Shown: piece by piece, positions 35,233 to 43,676 of the stretch | Layout of the letters: each line of letters begins with the position of its first letter | How positions within the stretch are numbered: the first letter of the stretch is position 1 | NCBI GenBank assembly: GCA_949879795.1 | Contig: CATLBR010000015.1 | Location: forward strand, 1-64,000 | Direction of reading: 5' to 3' | Length of the DNA stretch: 64,000 nt | From: an uncultured Hungatella sp. | Lineage (GTDB): Bacteria; Bacillota; Clostridia; Lachnospirales; Lachnospiraceae | Notes under the pieces: generated by a model | Database searches by the model: none | The model's input: only the letters and a program-made list of their open reading frames with translations | What the model was told of the DNA's origin: nothing | Made by a program: the position numbers and the translations under genes

Positions 35233-35261
35233 ATTATACTCAGTTGTTATTTTAATGTCAA
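35233..35261 (-). promoter_or_regulatory. Consensus promoter of rex with a partial Rex-like operator
   Basis: Minus strand TTGACA (35256-35261), 17-bp spacer, TATAAT (35233-35238). The 18 bp from the -35 into the spacer (TTGACATTAAAATAACAA) match the known Rex operator TTGTTAA-N4-TTAACAA in most positions, with a strong downstream half-site. Confidence 0.75.
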
Positions 35262-35673
35262 ATATTTCCCGAGAAAGAACATTTAAAAAACAATCTGCCC
35301 ACAAATTTAAAATAAGCCATTGAAAACAGATGCTTTCCGTCTGCTTTCAATGGCTCTCTTCCGGCCCCAGGGCCCTGATCATCCTCCTCAGATAGGAGTC
35401 GCTGATAATAATGTGCTCATAAAAATCCAGAATTTTTGACTCGTCCGGCTGCTTATCCTGTCATTCTCCTCTCCTTGTCCGTTCCCTAGACTGTTTCCCT
35501 ATACGGTTCTCACACCATTCTTCCCTGTCGTCTAAAGCATTGCGCTTTTATTATAGTAAATCCGCAGGTGACAGACAATTATAAAACTCCGCTAAAATGA
35601 CAAACGGCAATTTTAAATAACAGAGCATTCGCAGACATTTTCCATTTTGTGGGCTTTTCGAAAACCCAAAATC
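35262..35673 (-). other. Intergenic region with hairpin and a short coding scrap
   Basis: No complete gene is seen. A 36-codon open stretch on the minus strand (about 35355-35470, containing ILDFYEHIIISDSYL) is bounded by stops on both sides and looks like the tail of a lost protein; I do not recognise it. It runs into the hairpin at 35315-35355. The rest is AT-rich with no clear signal. Confidence 0.4.
35315..35355. repeat. Hairpin containing a 33-bp repeat also found at 39464
   Basis: AGCCATTGAAA and TTTCAATGGCT arms form a long stem with an inner CAGA/TCTG pair. The 33 bp at 35323-35355 recur exactly at 39464-39496, on the other side of the BspA-like gene. Confidence 0.8.
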
Positions 35674-38600
35674 CTACTCTACCCAAACTCCGTCCTCGTT
35701 TATACGGTATTCCCCGACCTGGGTATTTACCAGCATCGCACCCTGGGTTCCGTCTGACTGTTCATTGAGGTAATACCACTTGCCGCCGATGAACTGCCAT
35801 CCTGTGCACATTTTCCCCTGGGTTCCGTCTGATACAGGATTCAGATAATACCATCTTCCCTGATCTTCTATCCATCCCACGACCATATATCCCTGTCCGT
35901 TAAAATAGTACCAGCTGGCTGTTCCGTTGTAAGCGATCAGTGCCCAGCCGTTTGCAAACCAGGTATTGTCGGGTTTCCGGCATTTCCATCCTGTCTCATC
36001 CTTCACCCATGTATTGCCGTCGGATACACCTCCCTGAGACGACGCGCCGGAATTAGAACCCCCAGGACCGCCGCTTCCTCCCGAACCGGAGCCGCCGCCG
36101 GAACCGCCGCTTCCTCCCGAACCGGAGCCGCTGCCGGAACCGCTGCTTCCTCCCGAACCGGAGCCGCCGCCGGAACCGCCGCTTCCTCCCGAACCGGAGC
36201 CGCCGCCGGAACCGCCGCTTCCTCCCGAACCGGAGCCGCTACCGGAACCGCTGCTTCCTCCCGAACCGGAGCCGCCGCCGGAACCGCTGCTTCCTCCCGA
36301 ACCGGAGCCGCCGCCGGAACCGCCGCTTCCTCCCGAACCGGAGCCGCCGCCGGAACCGCCGCTTCCTCCCGTGCCGGAGCCGCCTCCGGAACCGCCGCTT
36401 CCTCCCGAACCGGAGCCGCTGCCGGAACCGCCGCTTCCTCCCGTGCCGGAGTCGCCTCCGGAACCGCCGCTTCCTCCTGTACCGGAGCCGCTGCCGGAGC
36501 CGCCGTTTCCTCCCGTGCCGGAGTCGCCTCCGGAACCGCCATTTCCTCCTGTACCGGAGCCGGAACCGTCTCCCGTATCAGAGCCGCCTCCGGAACTGCC
36601 ATCTCCTCCCGTGCCGGAGCCGCCGGTACCTCCGCCGGAACCGCCGTTTCCGCCTGTACCGGAGCCGGAACCGTCTCCCGTATCATCTCCTTCGTCTTCC
36701 CCGGACGATTGGATATTCAGAAGAAAATTCTGGGCTGTCACTTTCAGTTCGCCGTACCTTGTCTTAAACTCTGCTGCCATGGTGTTGGTACCTGTTTTCG
36801 CTTTCTTAAACGCCTGGCCGTTGACTGTGATCTCTATGTACCGCCCGGAATAATCCCCCAATGCCGTGTAGTCTTCACCCCTGACCAGCTTTTCCCCGTT
36901 CAGCCACAACGCGGTAAACTCGTCAGAGTTTCCCTCAGATATCATCCTCTGGTCTTCATATTCTGTAACCTCATAACCATGATCCGTCTCACTGCCTACA
37001 CCCCGGGACAGCTCATACCCTTCATCCGAGCACCTGCTCACATTATCGTCTGTGTTTTCTTTTACGGTAATCGTCTGTGTTCCCTTCACGGAAGATCCTT
37101 CCTTGCCGCCGAAAACTGCCTCTACAACCATTTCAAATGTTCCTGGCTGTTGGGGAATTCCCGAGATCCAGCCTGTGGCCGGATCCAGTGTGAGACCTTG
37201 GGGCAGACTGCCTTCCTGTATGCTATATACCGGCGAGACTGCCGCTCCTGTATTTACCGCTATAATATCATCTGTATAAGGCACATACAAAACCCCGTCT
37301 CTCAGACTGGAAATCACCGAAGGAGCCGGATTGATCTCACCAAAGTGGACCGTGACACCCTCCATGTTGATTTTGATATAATTGTTCCAGTCCTCTTGGT
37401 TTCCTTCGTAATAAATATGAGAGAGATTCTTACAATCTACAAATGGATTCTCATATACCTTTGTCACACTGACAGGGATCGCCGCGATTTTCAAATTAAG
37501 GCAATGTCCAAATGCGGATCCCCCGATAACCTCCACGCCGTCAGGGATCGTTACGCTGGTCAAACTGTCGCACTGGTTAAACGCGTAATATCCAATACTT
37601 GTCACACTGTCAGGAATTAATACACCGGTCAGATTCCCGCATTCGCTGAACGCATACGTCCCAATCATGGTCACACCGGCAGGAATCCTTATATCTGTCA
37701 GACTGCTGCAGCGGGAAAATGCACGATCCCCGATAGTCGTCACACCGTCCGGGATCCTTATATCCGTCAGACTCTTACATCCGTCGAACATACCATCTTT
37801 GACACTGGTTAGATTGTCGGGAATTACCGCCCTGGTCAGGCCCTCGCAGCCGCTGAATAAAGAATTCCCTATCTCGGTCACACTGTCCGGGATCTCCATA
37901 CTTGTCAGACTGATGCAGCCGACAAACGCGTCATCCCCGATAGCTGTCACACTGTCTGGGATTGTCACATTGGTCAGGCTCCTGCAATTACTAAACGCAC
38001 TAGCCCCAATCTTAGTCACGCTGTCAGGGATCGCCACGCTGGTCAGGCTTTTGCAGCCCCCAAACGCCTGAGCCCCAATCTCGGTTACTCCTTCCGGAAT
38101 GATTATATTCTTCAGGCTTGTGCAGTCCATAAACACTCCCTGGGCGAATTTGGTTACACTGACAGGGATTGACATGTCGGCAAGACTTTCGCATCCGGAA
38201 AACGCTTCTTCGCCAATCTCAGCCACGCTGTCAGGGATCGCCACGTTGGTCAGGCTCCTGCAGTCATTAAACGCTTTTACCCCGATCCTGGTCACGCTGT
38301 CAGGGATCGTCACGCTGGTCAGGCTCCAGCATCCGTCAAACAGATAATTCTCGATGCTGGCGACGCCTTTGGGAATCGCCGCCTCCTTCAGGCTGCAGCA
38401 CCCTGAAAATGCCTTTACCCCCACCTCAGTCACGCTGTCAGGGATCACGATGCTGGTCAGATTTTCTGACTTTTCAAACGCTCCAGTGCCGATCTCCTTC
38501 ACACTGTCAGGGATCACCACGCTGGTCAATCTGCTGCATTCCGAAAATACAGAGTCCCCGATTTTGGTCATGCCGTTCTCGATGACGATACTCACAATCT

Positions 38601-38931
38601 CATCCTTGTGGGCAATCCAATAGTCATACCAGGACATGCCCATACTTATCTCACCTGTCCCGCTGATGGTCAAAACCCCTGCATCCAGCTGCCATGTAAG
38701 ATTGCTGTCAGACACTCCTGCCGCCCGGTTCTGAGAAAACAGCTTGGGCATCTCAAACGCCGTATTCTCCCCGGCGGCATTTGACCCCGTTGCCTCGGGC
38801 GCGTCCGCTGCTGTCTCCCGATTATCCGGATCTTTTCCGGTAATGGCAGCCGCCGCCCCTGACGGCGTCAGTGATGAAACTACAAGCGCCGCTGTCAAAA
38901 ACCATAACCATCTTTTTTTCAGATTTCTCAT
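35674..38931 (-). CDS. BspA-like leucine-rich-repeat surface protein with choline-binding-like repeats
   Basis: A 1085-residue secreted protein. After a signal peptide (cut near SGAAAA) come about 17 BspA-type (LRR_5) 23-residue repeats of the form SLTSVTIPDSVTRIG..AF (about residues 110-540), then a putative Ig-like domain (SLPQGLTLDPATGWISGIP), an X2-like domain near 640-735, a Gly/Ser-rich region of about 200 residues, and C-terminal cell-wall-binding repeats (GWIEDQGRWYYLNPVSDGTQG). Such repeats bind choline or wall polymers, so attachment is non-covalent. The LRR part is the likely ligand-binding face. A 56-codon ORF driven by a consensus promoter lies just upstream on the same strand. 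Confidence 0.9.
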   Translation of the reverse strand: MRNLKKRWLWFLTAALVVSSLTPSGAAAAITGKDPDNRETAADAPEATGSNAAGENTAFEMPKLFSQNRAAGVSDSNLTWQLDAGVLTISGTGEISMGMSWYDYWIAHKDEIVSIVIENGMTKIGDSVFSECSRLTSVVIPDSVKEIGTGAFEKSENLTSIVIPDSVTEVGVKAFSGCCSLKEAAIPKGVASIENYLFDGCWSLTSVTIPDSVTRIGVKAFNDCRSLTNVAIPDSVAEIGEEAFSGCESLADMSIPVSVTKFAQGVFMDCTSLKNIIIPEGVTEIGAQAFGGCKSLTSVAIPDSVTKIGASAFSNCRSLTNVTIPDSVTAIGDDAFVGCISLTSMEIPDSVTEIGNSLFSGCEGLTRAVIPDNLTSVKDGMFDGCKSLTDIRIPDGVTTIGDRAFSRCSSLTDIRIPAGVTMIGTYAFSECGNLTGVLIPDSVTSIGYYAFNQCDSLTSVTIPDGVEVIGGSAFGHCLNLKIAAIPVSVTKVYENPFVDCKNLSHIYYEGNQEDWNNYIKINMEGVTVHFGEINPAPSVISSLRDGVLYVPYTDDIIAVNTGAAVSPVYSIQEGSLPQGLTLDPATGWISGIPQQPGTFEMVVEAVFGGKEGSSVKGTQTITVKENTDDNVSRCSDEGYELSRGVGSETDHGYEVTEYEDQRMISEGNSDEFTALWLNGEKLVRGEDYTALGDYSGRYIEITVNGQAFKKAKTGTNTMAAEFKTRYGELKVTAQNFLLNIQSSGEDEGDDTGDGSGSGTGGNGGSGGGTGGSGTGGDGSSGGGSDTGDGSGSGTGGNGGSGGDSGTGGNGGSGSGSGTGGSGGSGGDSGTGGSGGSGSGSGSGGSGGSGGGSGTGGSGGSGGGSGSGGSGGSGGGSGSGGSSGSGGGSGSGGSSGSGSGSGSGGSGGSGGGSGSGGSGGSGGGSGSGGSSGSGSGSGSGGSGGSGGGSGSGGSGGPGGSNSGASSQGGVSDGNTWVKDETGWKCRKPDNTWFANGWALIAYNGTASWYYFNGQGYMVVGWIEDQGRWYYLNPVSDGTQGKMCTGWQFIGGKWYYLNEQSDGTQGAMLVNTQVGEYRINEDGVWVE
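36050..36690 (-). repeat. GC-rich minisatellite encoding a Gly/Ser linker
   Basis: Units of about 18-36 bp, such as GGTTCCGGCGGCGGCTCCGG variants on the minus strand, repeat with small changes and encode GSGGSGGGSGSGG. All three forward frames and some reverse frames stay open because of the codon pattern. Length variation is likely. Confidence 0.85.
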
Positions 38932-39027
38932 CTCTCTTCTCCATTTTTTATGTAATCTTTATCCTCGCATTCACTTCCATTCCGGTCAGGCTGTCATAAT
39001 CTCACCTTTCATAATCTCTCCCAGCCT

Positions 39028-39198
39028 TCACACCCTCTGATCCGGCGGCTCCCGCGGCCACCTGTCAGTTCTCTTCTCTTTCTGCAGCAGACAATGTATC
39101 CGCCCCTTAAAATAAAAATAGTCCTCCAGACTGTACACCCAGATTTCTTCCGGTTTTAGCGCTGTATCCATCACATCTTCCATTTTCTGCTCATTCAT
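39028..39198 (-). CDS. Small hypothetical protein upstream of the BspA-like gene
   Basis: A 56-codon frame starts MNEQKMEDVMDTALKPEEIW, with GGGGGAGGAAG directly ahead of the ATG, and ends at TGA 39028-39030. It lies 36 bp downstream of a perfect consensus promoter and 96 bp ahead of the BspA-like gene, so both are probably on one transcript. The product is charged, with no membrane segment or known motif. It could be a remnant of a larger protein. Confidence 0.5.
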   Translation of the reverse strand: MNEQKMEDVMDTALKPEEIWVYSLEDYFYFKGRIHCLLQKEKRTDRWPREPPDQRV

Positions 39199-39234
39199 CT
39201 TCCTCCCCCATCCCTTAATATTTTCACCAAAAGT

Positions 39235-39263
39235 ATTATAATATTCTTAAAAAAAATTGTCAA
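39235..39263 (-). promoter_or_regulatory. Perfect consensus promoter for the BspA-like unit
   Basis: Minus strand TTGACA (39258-39263), 17-bp A/T-only spacer apart from one G, TATAAT (39235-39240). Confidence 0.8.
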
Positions 39264-39320
39264 TAATTTATAATCGATATTTAATTTTATCTGAGGAATT
39301 TTAAGGAAGACCCCTCCAAG

Positions 39321-39475
39321 ATGGAACTATGCGCACTCCATATAAAAGAGATCATGATGGAACTGGGCTGTCAGATCCTGCCAGAGATTGTGGATGAATG
39401 CAATACGATGCTGGAGGACAGTTCCAAACGCCGGGCCCACTGGCAGATCAAAGACCGCTGTGAAAAACAGATGCT
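39321..39475 (+). pseudogene. Remnant of an ISLre2/UPF0236-type transposase N-terminus
   Basis: The frame reads MELCALHIKEIMMELGCQIL then EIVDECNTMLEDSSKRRAHW and EKQML, which resembles the first 50 residues of UPF0236 transposases (helical start, then an ELDE.L..S..R...W pattern). The frame is then lost at the 33-bp repeat. No catalytic part is present. Confidence 0.5.
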
Positions 39476-39496
39476 TTCCGTCTGCTTTCAATGGCT
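39464..39496. repeat. Second exact copy of the 33-bp repeat
   Basis: Identical to 35323-35355, and located at the break point of the transposase remnant. It contains the same CAGA/TCTG inner stem. Confidence 0.8.
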
Positions 39497-39572
39497 TTGC
39501 TTCCTCTAGATGATTCTCCGTCCCATCGTTTCGCCGCCTGCCGCCCTCCCATTCCCCCCGCCAATTATGCTC

Positions 39573-39601
39573 TTGTCTATTTACCAAATGTCTGGTATAG
39601 T
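39573..39601 (+). promoter_or_regulatory. Sigma-A promoter for the ABC-F gene
   Basis: TTGTCT (39573-39578), 17-bp spacer, TATAGT (39596-39601), 50 bp ahead of the start codon. Confidence 0.65.
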
Positions 39602-39650
39602 TAAAATCATTACAAAATCAACAAGTCAAGCGCACCACAAGGAGGACATT

Positions 39651-41654
39651 ATGATTCTATCCTGCAGCCACATCTCCAAGGCCTTTGGGACGGATGTGAT
39701 ACTGGATGATGTTTCTTTTCATATAGAAGATTACGAGAAGGCGGCCATCGTGGGGATCAACGGAGCGGGAAAGTCCACGCTGCTGAAGGTCATCGTAGGC
39801 GAACTGGCCGCGGACCAGGGGGAGGCGGTCCTGTCCCGGGGAAAGACCCTGGGATATCTGGCCCAGCACCAGGACCTGACCAGCCACCGCACTGTCCATG
39901 AGGAGCTTCTGGAGGTGAAGCGCCCCCTCATCGACATGGAGGAGCGGATCCGGACGCTGGAACTGGATATGAAGCACGCCCAGGGCCAGGAGCTGGAACA
40001 GATGTTGGAGACCTACACCCGCCTGAACCATCAGTTTGAACTGGAAAACGGCTACAGCTATCAAAGTGAGATCGTAGGCGTCTTAAAGGGTCTTGGGTTC
40101 TCGGAGGAGGATTTCGGACGGGAGATATCCACGCTGTCCGGGGGGCAGAAGACCAGAGTGTCTCTCGGCAAGCTCCTTCTGTCCAGGCCCGACATCATCC
40201 TTTTAGACGAGCCAACCAACCACCTGGACATGGAGTCCATCACCTGGCTGGAGACCTACCTGATGAACTACAAGGGGGCCGTGATCATCGTGGCCCATGA
40301 TCGGTATTTCCTTGACAGGGTGGTGACGAAAGTCATCGAGCTGGACCGGGGAAAGGCCATGGTGTTCCAGGGCAACTACTCCGCCTACAGCCAGAAGAAG
40401 GCCCAGGTTCGGGAGGCGCAGATGAAGGCCTACTTAAACCAGCAGCAGGAGATCCGCCACCAGGAGGAGGTCATCGCCAAGTTAAAGTCCTTCAACAGGG
40501 AGAAATCCATCAAGAGGGCCGAGAGCAGGGAAAAGATGCTGGCTAAGATCGATGTGCTGGAAAAGCCGTCAGAGGTAAACGACGAGATGAACCTGAAACT
40601 GGAGCCTGACATCACCAGCGGCGGCGACGTGCTCACCGTCCGGGGCCTTGCCAAGTCTTTCGGCGACAACCACCTCTTCTCCCATGTGGATATCGATATC
40701 AAGAGAGGGGAGCGGGTGGCCGTCATCGGCAGCAACGGGACGGGAAAGACCACCCTCTTAAAGATCATCAACGAGATGCTGCCTGCAGATGCCGGGGAGA
40801 TCACTCTGGGCACCAGAGTTCACATCGGCTATTATGACCAGGACCATCAGGTCCTCCACATGGAAAAGACTCTGTTTGACGAACTCCAGGACACCTACCC
40901 TACCCTGAACAACACCAGGATCCGCAACGTGCTGGCAGCGTTTTTATTTACCGGGGACGATGTGTTCAAGCGGGTAGGGGACTTAAGCGGCGGCGAGCGG
41001 GGGCGCGTATCCCTGGCCAAACTGATGCTGTCCAACGCCAACTTTCTCATCCTGGACGAGCCCACCAACCATCTGGACATCACCTCCAAGGAGATCCTGG
41101 AGCACGCGCTGAACCAGTACACGGGTACGGTGCTCTATGTGTCCCACGACCGGTATTTTATCAACCAGACAGCCACCAGGATCCTGGAACTGTCCGGGCA
41201 GACCTTCCTCAACTATATCGGCAACTATGATTATTACCTGGAGAAGCGCGAGCTGATAAACAGCCTTTTTGTCTCCGGCGGACAGGAGGCTTCCGCCGAC
41301 AGGAGGGGAACAGGCCGGGGAGGTCCTGTCTCCGGGCAGAACGGGACAAAGTCTTTTGACGGCCGATCTGTCTCTGCATCGGCCTCTGCCGGGCAGACAG
41401 ACGGAAAACAGGACTGGAGAACCAGGAAGGAAGAACAGGCAAAGCTCAGGAAAAAACAGAATGACTTAAAGAAGGCGGAGGATGAGATCGCTGCCCTGGA
41501 AGACCGGCTCGCCTGTCTGGACCAGGAGCTGATGAAGCAGGAGGTGGCCTCCGATGTGGGGAAACTTATGGAGATCCACAAGGAGCAGGAATCCGTCAAA
41601 GAACGGCTGGAACAATTGTATGAAGTGTGGGAGACTCTGGCCGAGGAAGTGTAA
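39651..41654 (+). CDS. ABC-F family ATPase (YdiF/Uup-like)
   Basis: A 667-residue soluble protein with two ABC ATPase domains and no membrane part. Walker A motifs are GINGAGKST and GSNGTGKTT, signatures LSGGQKTRVSLGK and LSGGERGRVSLAK, and Walker B LLDEPTNHLDM and LDEPTNHLDI. The linker between the domains (about residues 240-310) has the Arg/Lys-rich P-site tRNA interaction motif region, and the C-terminus is a coiled coil. ABC-F proteins act on ribosomes; this one is more like housekeeping YdiF than a known antibiotic-resistance type, though resistance cannot be excluded. The ATG at 39651 follows AAGGAGG. Confidence 0.92.
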   Translation: MILSCSHISKAFGTDVILDDVSFHIEDYEKAAIVGINGAGKSTLLKVIVGELAADQGEAVLSRGKTLGYLAQHQDLTSHRTVHEELLEVKRPLIDMEERIRTLELDMKHAQGQELEQMLETYTRLNHQFELENGYSYQSEIVGVLKGLGFSEEDFGREISTLSGGQKTRVSLGKLLLSRPDIILLDEPTNHLDMESITWLETYLMNYKGAVIIVAHDRYFLDRVVTKVIELDRGKAMVFQGNYSAYSQKKAQVREAQMKAYLNQQQEIRHQEEVIAKLKSFNREKSIKRAESREKMLAKIDVLEKPSEVNDEMNLKLEPDITSGGDVLTVRGLAKSFGDNHLFSHVDIDIKRGERVAVIGSNGTGKTTLLKIINEMLPADAGEITLGTRVHIGYYDQDHQVLHMEKTLFDELQDTYPTLNNTRIRNVLAAFLFTGDDVFKRVGDLSGGERGRVSLAKLMLSNANFLILDEPTNHLDITSKEILEHALNQYTGTVLYVSHDRYFINQTATRILELSGQTFLNYIGNYDYYLEKRELINSLFVSGGQEASADRRGTGRGGPVSGQNGTKSFDGRSVSASASAGQTDGKQDWRTRKEEQAKLRKKQNDLKKAEDEIAALEDRLACLDQELMKQEVASDVGKLMEIHKEQESVKERLEQLYEVWETLAEEV

Positions 41655-41729
41655 CCCCGGCTGACGGCCGCGTGGGAGAGTGATGCAGGGCTCCCGCCTC
41701 CCGCCGTTTCCCCATGGAAAGGAACTGTT

Positions 41730-41963
41730 ATGACTAAAAAACGAATCGCCGCCATCGCCGCCCTGATCCTCATAGGGCTTTTGTACCTGGCGGCCCTGAC
41801 CCTCGCGTTCGTGGACAGCCCGTTTGCCAGAAGCTGCCTTATGGCCGCTCTGTTCTGTACCATCGTGGTCCCTGCGGCAGTCTATGGGTATATTGTGCTT
41901 TTAGAACGTATGAAAAGGGATAAATCCGACGAAGAAGATCAGAAAGAAGAGGAAACATTTTGA
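41730..41963 (+). CDS. Small two-helix membrane protein
   Basis: A 77-residue protein with two hydrophobic segments (about residues 6-27 and 36-58) and a charged Lys/Asp/Glu C-terminal tail. It starts 76 bp after the ABC-F gene with a GGAAAGGA ribosome binding site, so is likely co-transcribed. No function is recognisable. Confidence 0.65.
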   Translation: MTKKRIAAIAALILIGLLYLAALTLAFVDSPFARSCLMAALFCTIVVPAAVYGYIVLLERMKRDKSDEEDQKEEETF

Positions 41964-42070
41964 ACGAAATCTATTTCCCAAGCTGCAATTTTACCAAAGC
42001 CAGTCTCGAAGCCTCCAAAAGGATACGGGCAGCCTTGCCGAGACGGCGGCCAGCTATGGTCCATGACTAA
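41960..42070 (+). pseudogene. Truncated 36-codon start of an unidentified gene
   Basis: A TTG overlapping the previous stop opens NEIYFPSCNFTKASLEASKR and runs to TAA at 42068-42070 inside an inverted repeat. The PSCNFT segment looks like the start of a cysteine-containing (possibly Fe-S) protein. The spacing suggests it was the next operon gene before its 3' part was lost. Confidence 0.4.
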
Positions 42071-42092
42071 TCAGCAAGGTGATTAGTCATGG
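42061..42092. repeat. Perfect 13-bp inverted repeat
   Basis: CCATGACTAATCA and its reverse complement flank a 6-nt loop. It lies where the truncated plus-strand gene meets the convergent STM4011-like gene. No T-run follows on either strand, so it is not a classic terminator; it may mark a deletion or insertion junction. Confidence 0.75.
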
Positions 42093-43676
42093 TGTGAACC
42101 CCCACAGCCTCATCATCTCCTCATCCTCCCCGGAATCTCCTGCGGCCACCGCATCCTCGGGCGGGATTCCCAGCCAGCCGCACAGCGTCCTCACCCCCCG
42201 GGCTTTGGAGGCCTGAGAGGATACCGCCTGCAGACAATTGCCCTCCATGAAAAGCCGGATTCGGCCCTCTTCATCTTCATCACATTTACGGGCCAGAGCC
42301 CTCATCTCTTCCTCCTTCCACGGCAGATGCCCGGGCCTTAAAAGCGTAATCTTGTAGACCTGGCCTTTCTCCTCATAGACCAGAACCCGTGCGCGGCAGC
42401 CAGAAGCCTCCCGCCTGAGAATTTCCACCCACTTTCTGTCCAGCGGGTAAAAGATCTCCCTTTTTTCCTGCCCCCGCTCCTGCTCCAAAACCACATGTCC
42501 CCCTCCTGCAAAAACTCCTCCCGAAAACAGATGCCACACGTCCCGGCACCGCCTTCTGGCCTCCTTCACAGGCATGGTTGTGGCAAAAAACAATTTTCCC
42601 CTCCCCCGGAAAGACGGACCATCGGCATCTTCCCTGCGGCTGGAGATCATCTCCAAAGCCCGTCTCGTCACAACCGGGATCTCACTCTCCCCCTCCGGAA
42701 TCAACGTCCCCTGGATGTCCAGAAACACCGCCCCCGCTCTCCTGGGAATCCGAAACAGTGGGTAGACCCCGAACAGCACATAGTTCATCACGTCGTCCCT
42801 GCCTCCATAGGCCAGATAGCAGGAGCACCGTCTCCGGCCGCACACAGGCGGGCGTTCAAAAATCTGCCGTTCCTGCCCGTCATACCAGTTTCCTTCCAAC
42901 AGCGGACCGATATTGCACCTGCGAAGGCTGCCGTCCGCCTCCACAAACAGCCTGTCCCTGCACCGGCTGACGTCTGCCCTCACCGCTGCCAGTTCCCTGA
43001 AAAAAACAGGATCTATGTCCGAAAACGCCTGTATCTCCTGATCCGTGTACGGCCTTCGGGCCCCGTCCATCTTGTTGACCCACAGGTAGATATCCTCCGG
43101 CAGCTCCTTCCTGAGGCGGCGGATCACCTCCAGATTTTCCGGTGCTCCCACCACCCCCGCGCTTAGCGCAGCGCCTTCTTCCCTGACACGTCTGCACTGT
43201 GCGGTAAATCTTTCTACAGAAGTCATCTCCGGGTGAAATGTGGCCCACAGCCGCAGTTTCTCCGTCATGCCTCCTGCCTTTCTGTAGGTTTCCACCGATT
43301 CTTTTACAGGAAAACTCAAGTTTGTCTGAGCGCCCACACAGTCCATTCCCCCTGCGGCAGACAGACGTCCCAGACCCTGCCAGTACCAGTCATGAATCAG
43401 AGCCTCCCCGTAGGGCGTCACCATGACCGCCCCCGCCGGATAGGGCAGTCTATGCCTTTTGCCGTCCGCGGCGCGGTCTCCAAACAAAGGGGGATCCTGC
43501 TCTCCACTCTCATTCCCACAGTTCACAAGGCTGTCCACAAAGCGCATCCACTGCTCCCTGTCTCTGTCCCATTCTGAGAGAGAGCCCCGCCTTTTGGAAA
43601 ATGGGCAGTAGCTGCACCGGTAATTACAGCTTTTCAGGCTGCCCCTGTAAAGAATCATGGTCTTTTTTGTGAACAT
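42087..43676 (-). CDS. STM4011-family radical SAM protein with HAD-like C-terminus
   Basis: A 529-residue protein. The N-terminal radical SAM domain has the cluster motif CNYRCSYC near residue 17. A second group of cysteines (CGRRRCSC, about residue 280) may bind another cluster. The C-terminal half (from about residue 318) looks like a HAD hydrolase: motif I FLDIQGTL and motif IV GDSGEDEE, but the usual second Asp of motif I is Gln. The ATG follows GGAGGAG and overlaps the STM4012-like gene by 53 bp. It is the last gene of the STM4015-4011 operon, whose product is unknown. Confidence 0.85.
   Translation of the reverse strand: MFTKKTMILYRGSLKSCNYRCSYCPFSKRRGSLSEWDRDREQWMRFVDSLVNCGNESGEQDPPLFGDRAADGKRHRLPYPAGAVMVTPYGEALIHDWYWQGLGRLSAAGGMDCVGAQTNLSFPVKESVETYRKAGGMTEKLRLWATFHPEMTSVERFTAQCRRVREEGAALSAGVVGAPENLEVIRRLRKELPEDIYLWVNKMDGARRPYTDQEIQAFSDIDPVFFRELAAVRADVSRCRDRLFVEADGSLRRCNIGPLLEGNWYDGQERQIFERPPVCGRRRCSCYLAYGGRDDVMNYVLFGVYPLFRIPRRAGAVFLDIQGTLIPEGESEIPVVTRRALEMISSRREDADGPSFRGRGKLFFATTMPVKEARRRCRDVWHLFSGGVFAGGGHVVLEQERGQEKREIFYPLDRKWVEILRREASGCRARVLVYEEKGQVYKITLLRPGHLPWKEEEMRALARKCDEDEEGRIRLFMEGNCLQAVSSQASKARGVRTLCGWLGIPPEDAVAAGDSGEDEEMMRLWGFTP

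Noticed and set aside
36003-36686. Ala/Glu/Pro-rich frame overlapping the Gly/Ser region of the BspA-like gene, and a Pro-rich frame on the other strand
   Set aside because: Both come from the repetitive GC-rich codons, which keep several frames open.
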